A stretch of 62,000 nt of DNA from Phoronis australis (lineage: Eukaryota > Phoronida > Phoronidae), in the NCBI GenBank assembly GCA_002633005.1, contig NMRA01000029.1:840086-902085 (forward strand), read 5' to 3'. The first letter of the stretch is position 1, and each line of letters opens with the position of its first letter. Positions 35,701 to 47,000 of the stretch are shown here, piece by piece. The notes under the pieces are model-generated. The model was given only the letters and a program-made list of their open reading frames with translations, made no database searches and was not told the DNA's origin. Both the position numbers and the translations under genes were made by a program.

Positions 35701-36831
35701 ATCTGCGTTTGCTTTCAGGGATTTGTTGTTATTTCTCTCGGAACTTGAAGTTGTAGAACTGCCACAGTCAAATTCAGCCCTCGCGCCTGATTCGCGTTTG
35801 GTATTCGACGCAAACTTGCTGTTCTCTGAGGACGGGTCATTCATACTTTCGAAATACCTTGTCAACTTTTCTACTTCAGGCGGATTGTTATTGCATTCTA
35901 CTTGTTGTGCGTCTTCATTTTCCTGTTTGACGTCGTTGACATCACTGTCGGTACTTTTGCTCGATGAAGTACTGTTACTTTTCCTATTGTCTATTGTGTT
36001 GATATGAATAGACGTCCGGTACGATTCGCCATTGTCTAAATCATACGTACCGCGCATGCCCAGTTTAGCAGACGATGTGAAATTGTAAGAGTAGGGGTCC
36101 GCAGCGGAATCACGAGACTGGTTATCACCGTGAACCTTTAGAATCTGATAGCCTTTCGGTGATTCAGTCTCTGCAGTTGTTGGCATTTGGTATCCACTCG
36201 GTAGTTTATAACTCAGCGAATTTTGTCTTCGCAACCCTTGCCTTTCTGCAGGCTTATTTTCCTCGTCGTCATTTTCGTTATCGGAATTGTTTGTTCGCGA
36301 TGGCGACAAATGAAAAGAAACAGAGCTGGCGTATCCAGACGATTTGTGCTCAGATTTACCCTCCTTTTCTTCATGGCTAGATTCGTCGTAGTTCACTTTG
36401 CTTGGGGTCTCAATCATGTACCCTGTTGGCAGTTCATAATTCAAAGAGTACCCTGTATTTTCTCTGTTAAAAGATGGGGTCTTTGGCCTATGTCGAGGAT
36501 TGACAGAAATGATAGCACAGCTCTGGGTCTTCGACACTGAAGGCCGTTCGCGTTTTCGAATACTAGAGTAGATTGTGGTGACTCGCTCACTGTCTTGTTG
36601 GTATTGGAAAACTGTTCGTTTCGGGGGAGAGGTCCACGGGCGTGGCGGATTGCTCTCACTCGGTTGCGTCGTGTATGTGTTGATTAAAGGTGCGTTTTCT
36701 TTCTCATCTTCATTCAAATGGTTTTCTTTTGATGCCCCACGTTCAATCGAAGTATGGTAAACTTTTTCACTTTCCAACTGCCGATATCCTACCACTATGG
36801 CACCTTGAGAACCGCAACATGCGTTACCCAT
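26754..36831 (-). CDS. Unrecognised modular coiled-coil protein with acylatable N-terminus
   Basis: Twelve exons in transcript order: 36831-35380, 34872-34738, 33701-33630, 33296-32637, 32294-32253, 31929-31720, 31497-31351, 30118-29921, 29479-29417, 28796-28542, 28312-27992, 26933-26754; 1,244 residues. All junctions are GT-AG and phase 0. The protein begins MGNACCGSQ, fitting N-myristoylation at Gly2 and palmitoylation at Cys5/Cys6, so membrane anchoring is likely. Residues 10-484 are low-complexity and disordered, with two copies of Y-x-L-P-[ST]-G-Y and a Ser/Lys-rich, basic end. From 554 come six related charged helical modules (starts about 554, 788, 907, 994, 1079, 1186), each with an L-x-x-L-[LM]-type centre and ending in L-x-x-R/K-K-x-R/K, such as LKERK, LEERKK, LENRKKK. 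Acidic linkers occupy separate exons (774-787, 858-906, 973-993). I cannot name the family; similarity to EVC/EVC2-type ciliary coiled coils is only an impression. An acceptor (TTTTTTTCAG) two bases before the ATG implies an upstream 5'UTR exon. Confidence 0.75.
30450..30890 (+). mobile_element. Decayed LINE (non-LTR retrotransposon) ORF2 3' fragment
   Basis: In an intron of the minus-strand gene, the + strand encodes a broken peptide with IQILTGHG and then SPVCPQCSTDVETP after a stop codon. The pattern leucine-rich helix, LTGH, C-x-x-C, ET is typical of the region after the reverse transcriptase in Jockey/R1/I-type LINEs, where HIL and a final cysteine normally follow. In-frame stops interrupt it, so it is a dead fragment. 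The boundaries are approximate. Confidence 0.55.
34344..34501. mobile_element. 158-bp hAT-like MITE
   Basis: Starts CAGTGGCAGACTTAGAG and ends CTCTGCATCCGCCCCTG, which are imperfect inverted repeats. The ends resemble the CAGnGGCGGA termini common in animal hAT-derived MITEs. Inner ends carry G-rich and C-rich runs (GGGAGGGGGG near the left, CTCCCCCCC near the right). It lies in intron 1 of the minus-strand gene; the flanks (AAAGAATA and AAATAAGA) are similar but not identical. Confidence 0.6.
34723..34911 (-). CDS. Alternative first coding exon or separate gene start for the coiled-coil gene
   Basis: An ATG at 34911 is in frame with exon 2 (34872-34738) and adds MSSAQRYQRLIFQ before EIQKLKQQL. 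The acceptor used in the joined model (ATATTTCAG at 34873-34880) overlaps this coding stretch. Either the long first exon (36831-35380) joins here, or it is a separate intronless gene whose frame ends at 35365, five codons past the donor. Two AATAAA hexamers on this strand just upstream (near 34940 and 34918) would suit the latter. The strong GTAAGT donor at 35379 and the matching phase favour joining. Confidence 0.4.
   Translation of the reverse strand: MSSAQRYQRLIFQEIQKLKQQLVSLLSQKHSADLVVHPIVIILQQFVDLRRNTHDQNQVRIL
35261..35280. repeat. Perfect short GC hairpin
   Basis: GGGGGGTCG and CGACCCCCC pair perfectly around a two-base TT loop, in intron 1 of the minus-strand gene. Confidence 0.6.
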
Positions 36832-39800
36832 ATCTGAAAAAAAACAAGGATTATAATTTTTTATTTAGAGTCGAGAATTCATTGTACCCATGCACGAATT
36901 TTGGTTTGTGTAGCTGCGACATTGCCGTACTGTTTCAAACACAACCGAAGTCTGTTTCATAGAAAGCGACTCGAGACTTAAGTCAGAAATTAGGTCTTAA
37001 GTTCCTAACACCTATTTATGAAGAAGTAATTAAATGGCACTTGAGCAAAAGTGTTAGTTACTAAGATAATTTATATATTTTTCCAGACTGGGATGCGGAC
37101 ATAATTGCATGGCCTTGTCTTAGTTCTAAGCTGGTTTCCATGACCAGATTCATGGTAATTACGCGCACGCACAATTCTAAGTTGTTAAGCACTGTTCATA
37201 CACCTAAAGCTTCAACAAGTTGAAGGATGTTCTTTAGTGATCCACAGAAATCGAGTAACGGTTATTTCGGAGCGATGCCGTCGCATACGAGCTTAAAAGG
37301 ATTCGAGCCTCCGTCCCACGGGTTTATCGCAAAGGCGACGACATGCCATTTCTAGGATATCGCTGATTTTCCGATATCCTAGGTACGCCAATGCTTCCAG
37401 ACAAAAGTACTGATGAGTTGGCGGATAAACTTAAAAACATATGAGCCTGTATGCCCCAGTCAAAATCTAAATTATCAAGTGATAAATTTGAAGTGATGGA
37501 TACAGTTTGGGATGAGATTCGAATAGAAATTAAGCCAAAATTTTAGATACTAAAAGCTTAAGGCAATCGTGTTTTGGAAGTTTCACGAAAATTCTGCTAA
37601 TACATGCCATTGACACAAAAATGTCACAGCTATATTGAACACGTACCCCACTCAATTAGATATGTAAAAATAAAAGTGTAGAAATATAAATAAATGCTAA
37701 TCTGTTCGAAATACACTATTTTGGATTTAATTGCACAATAGACCAAAACCCCTTCATCCCGGAATACACAAGGGTGCGCAAGACACCTATATTTTTAAGA
37801 CTGTTGCATCGCTAGAAACTGGCACTTTACTGATGATGTTGCTACATTCCCATGGCTATTGTTTTATTCCGAGAAACTCGCGCGTTGTTATTAGCAACAA
37901 TGACCGTACAGTCTTTATTAAACAATCAACTCTCTAGCTTTATACATGCACAAGACGCTCACGTTGTCTAACCCTTGAGAAAACCGATAACAGCCATCGG
38001 CGAAGGGGAGGGGGTGTTATGTTAAATTCTCATTCACTCTAAAAACTCTCCACCCTAGACCCCAAATCATACACGAACTACACCTAGGCCGGGTTACCCG
38101 TAACCCAACCTGTCTTCAAACGTCCCCCATACCCTAACCTTTGTACCTGGCAACAACAGATACAAGAGTTGTATGTTGCTCGGTATATTCATAATTCATT
38201 CAGTTGTCTTGTTCGTGAGATACTGACGACGCCCAGTGCTCAGTGGAGCGAACTTTTAACAAAACATCTGTGAATTATTGTGCTTGTTGTGAGGTATCGT
38301 GAATTTAACGTACCTTTCAGTAGATGTGTGTAAATCGTTCCCAGACAACGCCATGTAGCGTGACAAAGCATGTACGAAAACTCTTTATCTCTGGATTATT
38401 ATTCGTACGTGTGTTTTCGCTACTATTTCGAAAGATCGACTAGTTTCAATCGCGAACAATCTTCAAAAAAGTATCTGCATGCATAATTAAATTCATAAAC
38501 CGTTAACCTTTGCAAAAATTATATCCCAGCTTCTTTTCAAGCAATGAACTACATTGCAGAGTAAAACAAGCATTCCTGTTAATACATTTAACGCATTAAA
38601 TTTTATTATCACAAAATTTTATTTCTATTCTCTTGAGGTCACGTAATACCACTTTATTTACAGATTTACAATAGACCATAGAACACACTAAAATACAGGG
38701 ATTGGAATGGGTTTTTTCAATCGAGATTGACCGTGGAGAAACGTTTCGCAACATAATGCAATTTTCACGGCTTTGAAGCCACCTGTTTCCACATTTTATG
38801 GTAGTGACCAGTAGAACGAAGTAGTTAATATTCGACAGTTTATCGTTTGAGTCTGGCATTACGGCATGTTTTGTGGTGTATTTCTAGTCGATGTGTTATG
38901 TATAAATGTCTGCGCTTGAAATAGTCAAAAAATTCTGCTTCAAATGAACGAGGTGATTGATCCAAGGAACCCTGTTTTTGCCAATTTTATCACCCAACTG
39001 TGTGTCTTAGCCGGATGTCATTTAATTTGACTCTGATTCTTAAGATTCATTGGTAAAGTACGCCAAATATCTATAATTTTTTAAAAATTACTTGCGTTTC
39101 CACAATAAAGGTGGTTTGCTGAATCTACGTGAACTATGACTTTGAGAGGAAGGCAATGAAACTTCAGGCCATCCTCGATGTCCTCTTCCCAGTTGGTTAA
39201 AATGTGATCTATAGTTTTAGCTTGAAATTTGACCACATCTATTCCATGTTATAAGCTGACGGTTTGTGATCTGTATAGCTCCCATAACATATCGCAGAGG
39301 TTTATGTCGTTTTAACGAATGTTTTTGTCATAAGTTGTAAAATTACGTTCATAAGTGCTGAACTCACATCGTGCATTTGTTCAAATAAGTGGTGTTCGCT
39401 CAGTGACTGGCGGACGCCTGTTATCGAACGTCGTCCTGTCGCTTATCTCAAAAGTTTATAGCAACAGAGACAAATAAGACAAGTTACTTACCTGTGTCTT
39501 TTAATTTTCAACCTTAAATTACCCTTTTAGAAATTATCACCCGGTGAAGTTCTTCCGACACAGGTTGCATACTGGTTGATAAGTCGCCATGTTGGTAAAT
39601 GTGTATTGAGTTTATTTTCTAACAACAGCCTATGCACAAGGTGTATATGGTCATTGTCAAGCGATGAATACTAAGTCAATAAAATCTCCTCTCTTGCCAA
39701 CCTTTACCTAAATAGGTCACGTTTGTCACCACTCGCTGATTGAAATTTACAGGTAGATCAATATGACGGTTGACAGGCCAACCAAATTTCCGTGGAGATC

Positions 39801-41018
39801 GTTTGAGCAATAGGTTATACTCCTTTTTCAGTTTTGTCCACCCTGGCGTTTATATAACTCAAATCAAATCAAGTGCAATTTGAAAGTCACAAATCGAGTT
39901 ACATGGGAAAGCGTTACGATTTGTGTCACTGATCAAAGGTAAGTCGACGTCAACATAGTGATTTCGAAACCAAATAATTTATCGACGTAGATCGATCGGA
40001 TATCAGAAATCGATTCATGGAGTTGACGAACATAGTTTGGTTACGAGGTTTTAGAGTTTCATTGCTCTCTTACAGAATAGCCTAAAAATAGTTTAGATCG
40101 ACCTCACGTTAACGAGTGACAAGGAGACAAAAGGCCGCGACTGGCACTTCGTCTTTACAAGCAAGTGACGGATGAAAGACTAACCTAGTGATCTGTCATA
40201 AGGTAGGCTTAGGAGGTTTCATTCGGCGAGAGAAAATTGTCAGATAATGACACAACGTTTAATTAAACATATGAAGCTTACTCAATTTTACTACAGTTAC
40301 GTCATTCTGTATCTCACTAGCCCTAGTAGGGCATTAGATGTAATTCAGAGGTCGATATAATGGCGTGATATGTGCAATGGAAAGCACGTTAATTAGCGAA
40401 GCTTATTTCGTCAACTAGTTATTGTGTTCGTACCTGCTGAGGCGCGTTGGTATCTTCATTCGCCGAGTTGTGACGTTGTTACTACAACAATGCAATGAAC
40501 GGCGCCATTTTGCATTTTAAATTTTTTGTTCATCCATTCCCAGCATGCTTTGCGGGTTATTTGTTGTGACGGGGCTGCGGCGATACCGGATTTAATAGCT
40601 GACTGTGGGTTCTGATATGAAGACATTTTTGAAATTTTATTTTCCGACTCGTTTATTTGGTGGATTCACAAGTATTACATTCGTTAGCAGAGGCACGATA
40701 CTTGCAATGCACATTTTGGTGAAGAATCCTTCACGCGGGTTTACATGTAATCGATTCCGATAAAAATATTCCTTTTTTCATTCACAAAAATAAACTGGTT
40801 GACGAAGTTAATGTTGCCAACTGGGTTGTGTGTCTAAGCAGGCCAATTTCAATCGTCCTGCTCACTATATTTTTTTTTCTTTTTACGCAATTGGGTATAT
40901 AACTACGAGAGGTGGATTTATCATTCTTTCTCGCTCTTGTTAACTAAGAATCTCGTTTCCAGCCATGATCACGTTTTTTGCATTTTTTCAGATATAATTA
41001 CAGATATTACCGGGTGCC
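36832..41018. other. Divergent intergenic / upstream region
   Basis: Separates the minus-strand coiled-coil gene from the plus-strand kinesin gene, and must hold both promoters. On the minus strand a strong donor (GACACAG/GTAAGT, exon end 39492) could close a 5'UTR exon that splices to the acceptor at 36834. On the plus strand a TATATAA lies at 40896-40902. A perfect 11-bp hairpin (CTAGGATATCG with CGATATCCTAG) occupies 37352-37382. No coding exon is supported. Confidence 0.5.
40896..40902 (+). promoter_or_regulatory. Candidate TATA box of the kinesin gene
   Basis: TATATAA lies 117 bases before the kinesin start codon, followed about 30 bases later by a pyrimidine-rich TTCTTTCTCGCTCTTG that could be an initiator. 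Position and sequence fit a core promoter, but nothing else confirms it. Confidence 0.35.
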
Positions 41019-44000
41019 ATGACGACGGAAAAAGTGAAAGTTGCCGTGAGGGTGCGCCCTTTCATATCCTTTACCGTCAAAGCAGTGAGTCACACATGCA
41101 ATGTTTAATTTTTGATAGTTTATGAATTCAAACGAGTGTTTTTCAAAATGAAATGATTCTACGTTTAGCATTGTGAAATCTCATGTCATTAACAGTAGTA
41201 GTAGTAACAACTGAACGAAAAATATCTCAAACATTGACAATCAATGCCCGTTTTGGATATTGATTTGATGGCAAACTGTAGACTACTACATCAATTCACC
41301 ATTATATTCATGTTCATGGTCTTGATAAACTGAAAGTGAGAGAAGGAGGTCTTTCAGTGTTCCCCATCTATTGGCACATGTAGAAATTTGATGCATTTGT
41401 GTATGTTCGGACTTGTGTCCATCCTGGTTTCATGGTTTGGTTCTCCGCTTGGAAAGTGTTCAACGCTAGGGAAATACCCGGTTCAAATGGTAGCACCAAA
41501 AACGCCAGTGATGTGACGGTCACTTTTGTTGGCGCTTTGTGTTACCCCAAGACGTCTCAGGCATTCTCGTTGATATCTTTGTCAGTGTACCAAGCCGCCG
41601 CTTATTTCAAAGAACACACACGCAGGGGTAAGAAGCCTTCGTTAATCAACTTATGGCAGGGAATGGATATGTTTTGATATCAAATTTCCCGTAATAAAAG
41701 CGACTCAGGTGGGGAGAAATCAAACTGCTGGCGAAAATTACCCCGTTGCGTACACCTCGTTTGCTTGGCGGAAATGTTAGCGTTTATATCCAGAGAAACT
41801 GCTAGCGCTTTCGCCGCTCATGTGAACCTAGCATAAGGTGAAAACAGGGGCGCGTTCTGCAGACACACGAGTATGACTGAGATCACGTGCGTCGCGAAAA
41901 CTGGCGTGATCTCGTTTTCTTGCAAGAAACTTACTCTACGAAACCCAGATTTTTTATCGCATTGAACGTTTGATATATCAGTGTGTAAGGAATACGTGAC
42001 TAAAAGAACATTGTAATAGACGAATTAATGGATATCAACATTCATAGTTAAACTAGGCATGACGAAGGGAGATTTATGAACGTAGGGAATAATTTAGAAG
42101 ACTGCGTACGTGTTTTGGCATAGCTGTAATAGACTAGTTGCAGGCAAGGTACGTCAAATCCTCAGGTGTAGTTATTAAAATCCTTTGCCGCAACTTTAAA
42201 ATAAGAAGTAATTAGGAAGCGAGTTTACGTTAAAAAGACTTTGTGCGCCATGATCGAGAAGAAAGCAATTCCAGTTATACAGACATGGAAAACGAGCTTC
42301 TAAGCGACGCTTTACAACAACTATTTGTCTAAAAACTACAATCTTCTTATTTCGGTTTAAATCAAATTGACCGCGTTAATTAAATAACCACCATTGTCAT
42401 GCAATTCTTAACTATCATCACAGTCCACGAGAGATCAACAGCAACGCCGAGCTCGTAGTGTCAATGGACGGGCAGACGACAATTTTAGTCAACCCAAATG
42501 GCAAGAATGCAGAGCCGCACAAGTTCACTTTCGATCATTCTTATTGGTCACATGATGGGTTCAAAGAAGACAAAAACGGCTACAACCAATCGGAAACTTC
42601 GAAATACGCTGATCAGGTATCTTGCTTTTAAAGGTATCCTAAATCATCATCTGGCAATGAACGAACGTTTGATTTGAGTTACTCAGCAACTTTTTGACAC
42701 CTAACGTATTAGAGTACCTGTAAATTGCCTGTTTCAGTACAGGTAGTTAAAATTTGTTGCCTCTTGATATTGCGAGATCTCAAGTAATAACAGTGCAACT
42801 GAATATCTAACAAGACTTTCAAATGCAAATGACCATCTTTTAAAGGGCGTGGCCGGACCTCTTTGTTCATGATGCTCAAATCATTCAAACTATCTCTTTG
42901 CCGTCGCGACCAGTATTGACCTACTAACTTAAGGCAAATCTTTTTTTCATTCTAATGATTTTCCTGTGATTGTTATGTTTCTACATGAAAATATTATAAT
43001 TTCTCAATTTATATACATATATTTTCAAAAAGTGTGAATATTGAATATGGTGCCTGTACTTCAGTGCGTCAATGCAGACCTCGCTGGTTCTCTGCGTGCT
43101 TAGCCCTACCAGCACGCGTGCTGGAGCGGCTACCGCCCCACCTAGCGGCACGCAGGGAACCAGCGAGAATGCAGACCAGGCGTGCGTTCAGTAGAGGCTA
43201 GGACCTACGCTAGGACCTACGCTAGGACCTACGCTAGGACTTAGCTAAAACCTAGTCAAAGTCATGTGCTCTCATTTAAAATGCACGGCAATATCTCACG
43301 TAATCTCGCAAAGTCTTGCTTTTAGCGAGGTCCTAGCGTTACTGAACGGGAGGCAGAACTTGCTCTTGCCGTAAAGCCAGAGAGAATCCCTCGGTCCCCG
43401 TGGTGGTCAACTTTCCCTCCCTAGTTCTTGACTTCCGTAGCAATGTGTATGTTAATAGACCAGTCCTGAAATAGAACAGCACCATTCCCATTCTAAAACA
43501 TTACTTGCAATGCAACACTGCACATGGCCTAACTATTTGTATTTAGTGTACTTCTCATTGTCTAAAATCCTAATTAGTGTGTAATTCGTCATTATAATTA
43601 AAGTAGGGACCCTTGTGTTATTACATTTTGAGCAACGCTGACACCACGTAACTGGCAAAAGGGGAAATACCTGTCACTGTGCTGGGTGTATTATCTTGTT
43701 AACCAACACGAGCGACCCTGACACTTTGAAAAGAATGTCAATCTATTTTTACCTCCACGAAAGAGGAGAGTTCAATCCCCAGACGCGTCTATTGATAAGT
43801 AATTATTTGAGAAAAATATGTGATGAAAAGAATATACCACACGACAGGAATGGTTTCAAGCTTAAAATTCTACTTACTTTGACAGAAGGCGTATTTATAA
43901 CAACTTTAAAAACTACCATAACGAACATTTTAGACTAAATCCGGAACCCTCATTGCATGCATTTTCGTGTACACAGCAACGTTTCAGCACCTAACATGAA

Positions 44001-47000
44001 CCATCAACAGATAGCCAGGTAGATTAATTCCATTCAATCAAAACACCAATAGGCCCACGATGTCTATTAATCCATCATTGCGCTTGCCGTTTCAGAGAAA
44101 GGTCTTTAACGATCTTGGCAAAGGAATGCTCTCGAGTGCTTGGGAAGGCTACAACTGTTCCATCTTCGCTTACGGCCAAACGGGAAGTGGGAAATCTTAT
44201 TCTATAATGGGCTACGGTGCAAATAAAGGTAACGCTCACTTGGTGGATATTCTTGTGGACACGGAAGCCTGTTAACGTGGACACTGTTTTCTATAACGCT
44301 ATTCAGGGACGGATCGAGAATTTTGAGTTGAGGGGGGAGGCAGGGCAAAGTATTAGTCAGGGCTTTGCCCATCAGATATTCGCAACCTCGTACTGCCAAA
44401 TGGAATATGCAAGAATTTTAGGGTGGGAGGGGCATGGCGCCCTTGCCCAGCCCCCCTAAAAGCGCCACTGCTATTAATTTGACATTGGCTGCACATGATT
44501 GACCGGCTAAGACATCTAAGCGGTCTGTATTACGGACGTCATCATCGAGAACCAATGAAATGTCTGGTGTATTGAACCAACTGCAACCATTGTAAAAAGA
44601 CTTCGACAATGTTTTTGAAATATTTCCAGGAATAGTCCCACAATTGTGCGAGGGACTCTTTGAAGAGATAGCTAGGAACAAGAGGGGTGATGTCGAATAC
44701 CAGGTAGGGTGGCGCCCTTGTTGACAAGGAAATGTTAATATATGAATAAACTTTCGGAAACTTGTTTCATTACATATATAAATATTTATGTGACTAATTT
44801 TGTGAGAGGTCGATTCCCATTACATTTTTTCATTTAAATGGATATTTCCCTTTTTTCTCAACATCTGAGTTTCATAACATGAATTAAGTTACTCAATGAC
44901 GCAAAACATGTATCTGATCTTTTCATTTCACAATCATTCGAGACATTGACACGTAGCTGATATAAAAAGATAGTAAAAAGTCATTAATTATGGTGGTGGT
45001 GGTGTACGCTTGAGCTGCTCCTAACTAATCAAATTTAATATCTCGGTTTCTTTTCAAAATAAAAGCCAATATGTCATCATGGCAAGAGAAATTTTGAGGC
45101 CAACTTGTCAGAAATAACCTGTCCACTTTTTAACTTTTATATTAGACAGCGAGTAGGAAGCGAATGCAATTTTGAAATTAAAAAATGAAATGTCTCATTG
45201 TTGCATTATGTTCTTCTGATAATCATCGTGAGCCACATTTTTGCAGGTTACGTTCAGCATGTTGGAGATTTATAACGAGAATGTACGAGATTTACTTAGT
45301 AAGAAAGACGGCACGAGACTGAAAATTCGTGAAAATAAAGAACGCGGCTTCTATGGTAACCACCCTATCACTTGACTTTGTGTCAGTCTCAACTTTTATG
45401 TAGTGTGAATACTTTATTACTATGAGGCTATCGGTAGGTCGTTTGTGTCTAAAAAGTTGATGACTTCATTTCCGTTTAAGTGTGTAAGTAGTTGAAAAGG
45501 AAACGTAAGATTAAATTGTGTTCCATGTTTTTCAGACCTCTACGTCTCTTTACTAGAGTTACGTTGTGGACATACTCTTTGTGTTTTTTATATTTTCGTT
45601 GGCATTATTATGATTGCTATTATGAAATTACATTAATCAACATGTAAATTGCAAAGCGAGTTGGATTTCCGAACTTTGTATTTTAAATATAGTTTTTGTC
45701 CAAGTATTATACCAATATTTTTCTTTCCTGTAGCCGAAGGACTTAAAGTGAATCCTGTGGGCACATTTGAAGATGTCCTTGTGAATCTTCACGAAGGTGA
45801 ACGAAACAGAACGTTAGCAGCGACGAAGATGAACGAACACAGCAGCCGGGCGCACACGATTGTTACCTTACAGTTCGCGCAGAAATACGTTAAAGAAAAC
45901 ATGACAAAATACTCCTCAATCAATCTTGTTGATTTAGCAGGAAGGTATGCAATACGAGGCGTATTATTACCGTTTTCTTGACAAAACGAATTATGTTTTG
46001 TGAAGTAAAGTTGAAGTACCGCAACATGAAAAAGAAGTTTCATGAACAGCTCTAAAATGTTTGAAGTCATAATCTGTAAATGACTGCACTTAATTCACTG
46101 ACATCTGATTCAAGGTTTTCGAAAACGACTCGCTAAAAAATCTCGAGAAGGAAGCTAATGTGATCACGTGCTTCGCTTGTAATACATGGTGATATCTCGC
46201 GTGGTCGCGAGATTTTCACGTTTGCTGAACGTACGTTGAAATCCTTAGTCGTTTGACCCGTCTGGACCGGCGGAGGGAATCTAGTTCAACCAATGGCTAT
46301 TGAAATCTTTTGCTATTACAGTGAGCGGGCAGCACAGACCGGTGCTACTGGAGATCGATTTGAAGAGAGCAAAAATATTAACAAATCGTTAATGGTTCTT
46401 GGAACTGTCATTAAAGGTATGCAAGTGTGTGTATTTTGCACAGAGCTTGAGAGTAATTGTTGTTATAATTAACATACTTGGCTTATTCACATTCATGGGT
46501 AACAATTTTATCTCGAATCCAATGAATTTGAAAAGTAATTGAAGAAACATTAAAGGTGTTCTTTAACAGATTTTTGTTATTCTGGATGTATTAGACTATT
46601 TAGATTATTCTAGGAATTTTTAGCAACACATAAACACGATTTAAAATCTCAAACGCAGGTACTTCAAATGATACCTGAAGTGGGCTCTTCATGGCATGCT
46701 GTGTCACTGAAAGAAATACTGCAAACAATAACGTCCGCTCTAGTAGTGAACTTTAGCTGGTAACTGCGGTAGAAGTATGTATAGAAAGAAGGTCAAATTG
46801 CACGAGTGTTGTTCGTGAAGTAGACGACGATAGGCAAACAATGAGCTTAACATTTCATTAAATTTGTGCACTTTTGACTTCAACGTAGTCAGAGAAATGC
46901 TTTTAATATTTTGTAAAAACTACGTTTACATATTGTAGGAACTAAATTTACACTTTTAATGGGTATAGAGAATAAAGCAGAAGTTTTCGTTGGTCACAGC

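Noticed and set aside
35342-36007. 221-codon frame on the plus strand
   Set aside because: Shadow of the Ser/Lys-rich first exon of the minus-strand gene; low-complexity complement.
37296-37312. B-box-like GGATTCGAGCCTCC
   Set aside because: No A box upstream and no cloverleaf; too short to call a tRNA or SINE.
39586-39606. Possible RFX X-box (GTCGCCATGTTGGTAAAT)
   Set aside because: Half-sites are spaced too far apart and the right half departs from the consensus.
41085-42423. GT-AG reading of kinesin intron 1 (donor GTGAGT, acceptor CACAG)
   Set aside because: Shifts the reading frame and leads to an early stop, whereas the AT-AC reading restores a conserved motor sequence.
43696-43938. 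80-codon frame in kinesin intron 2
   Set aside because: No recognised family, no splice phase that fits the motor domain, which is complete without it.
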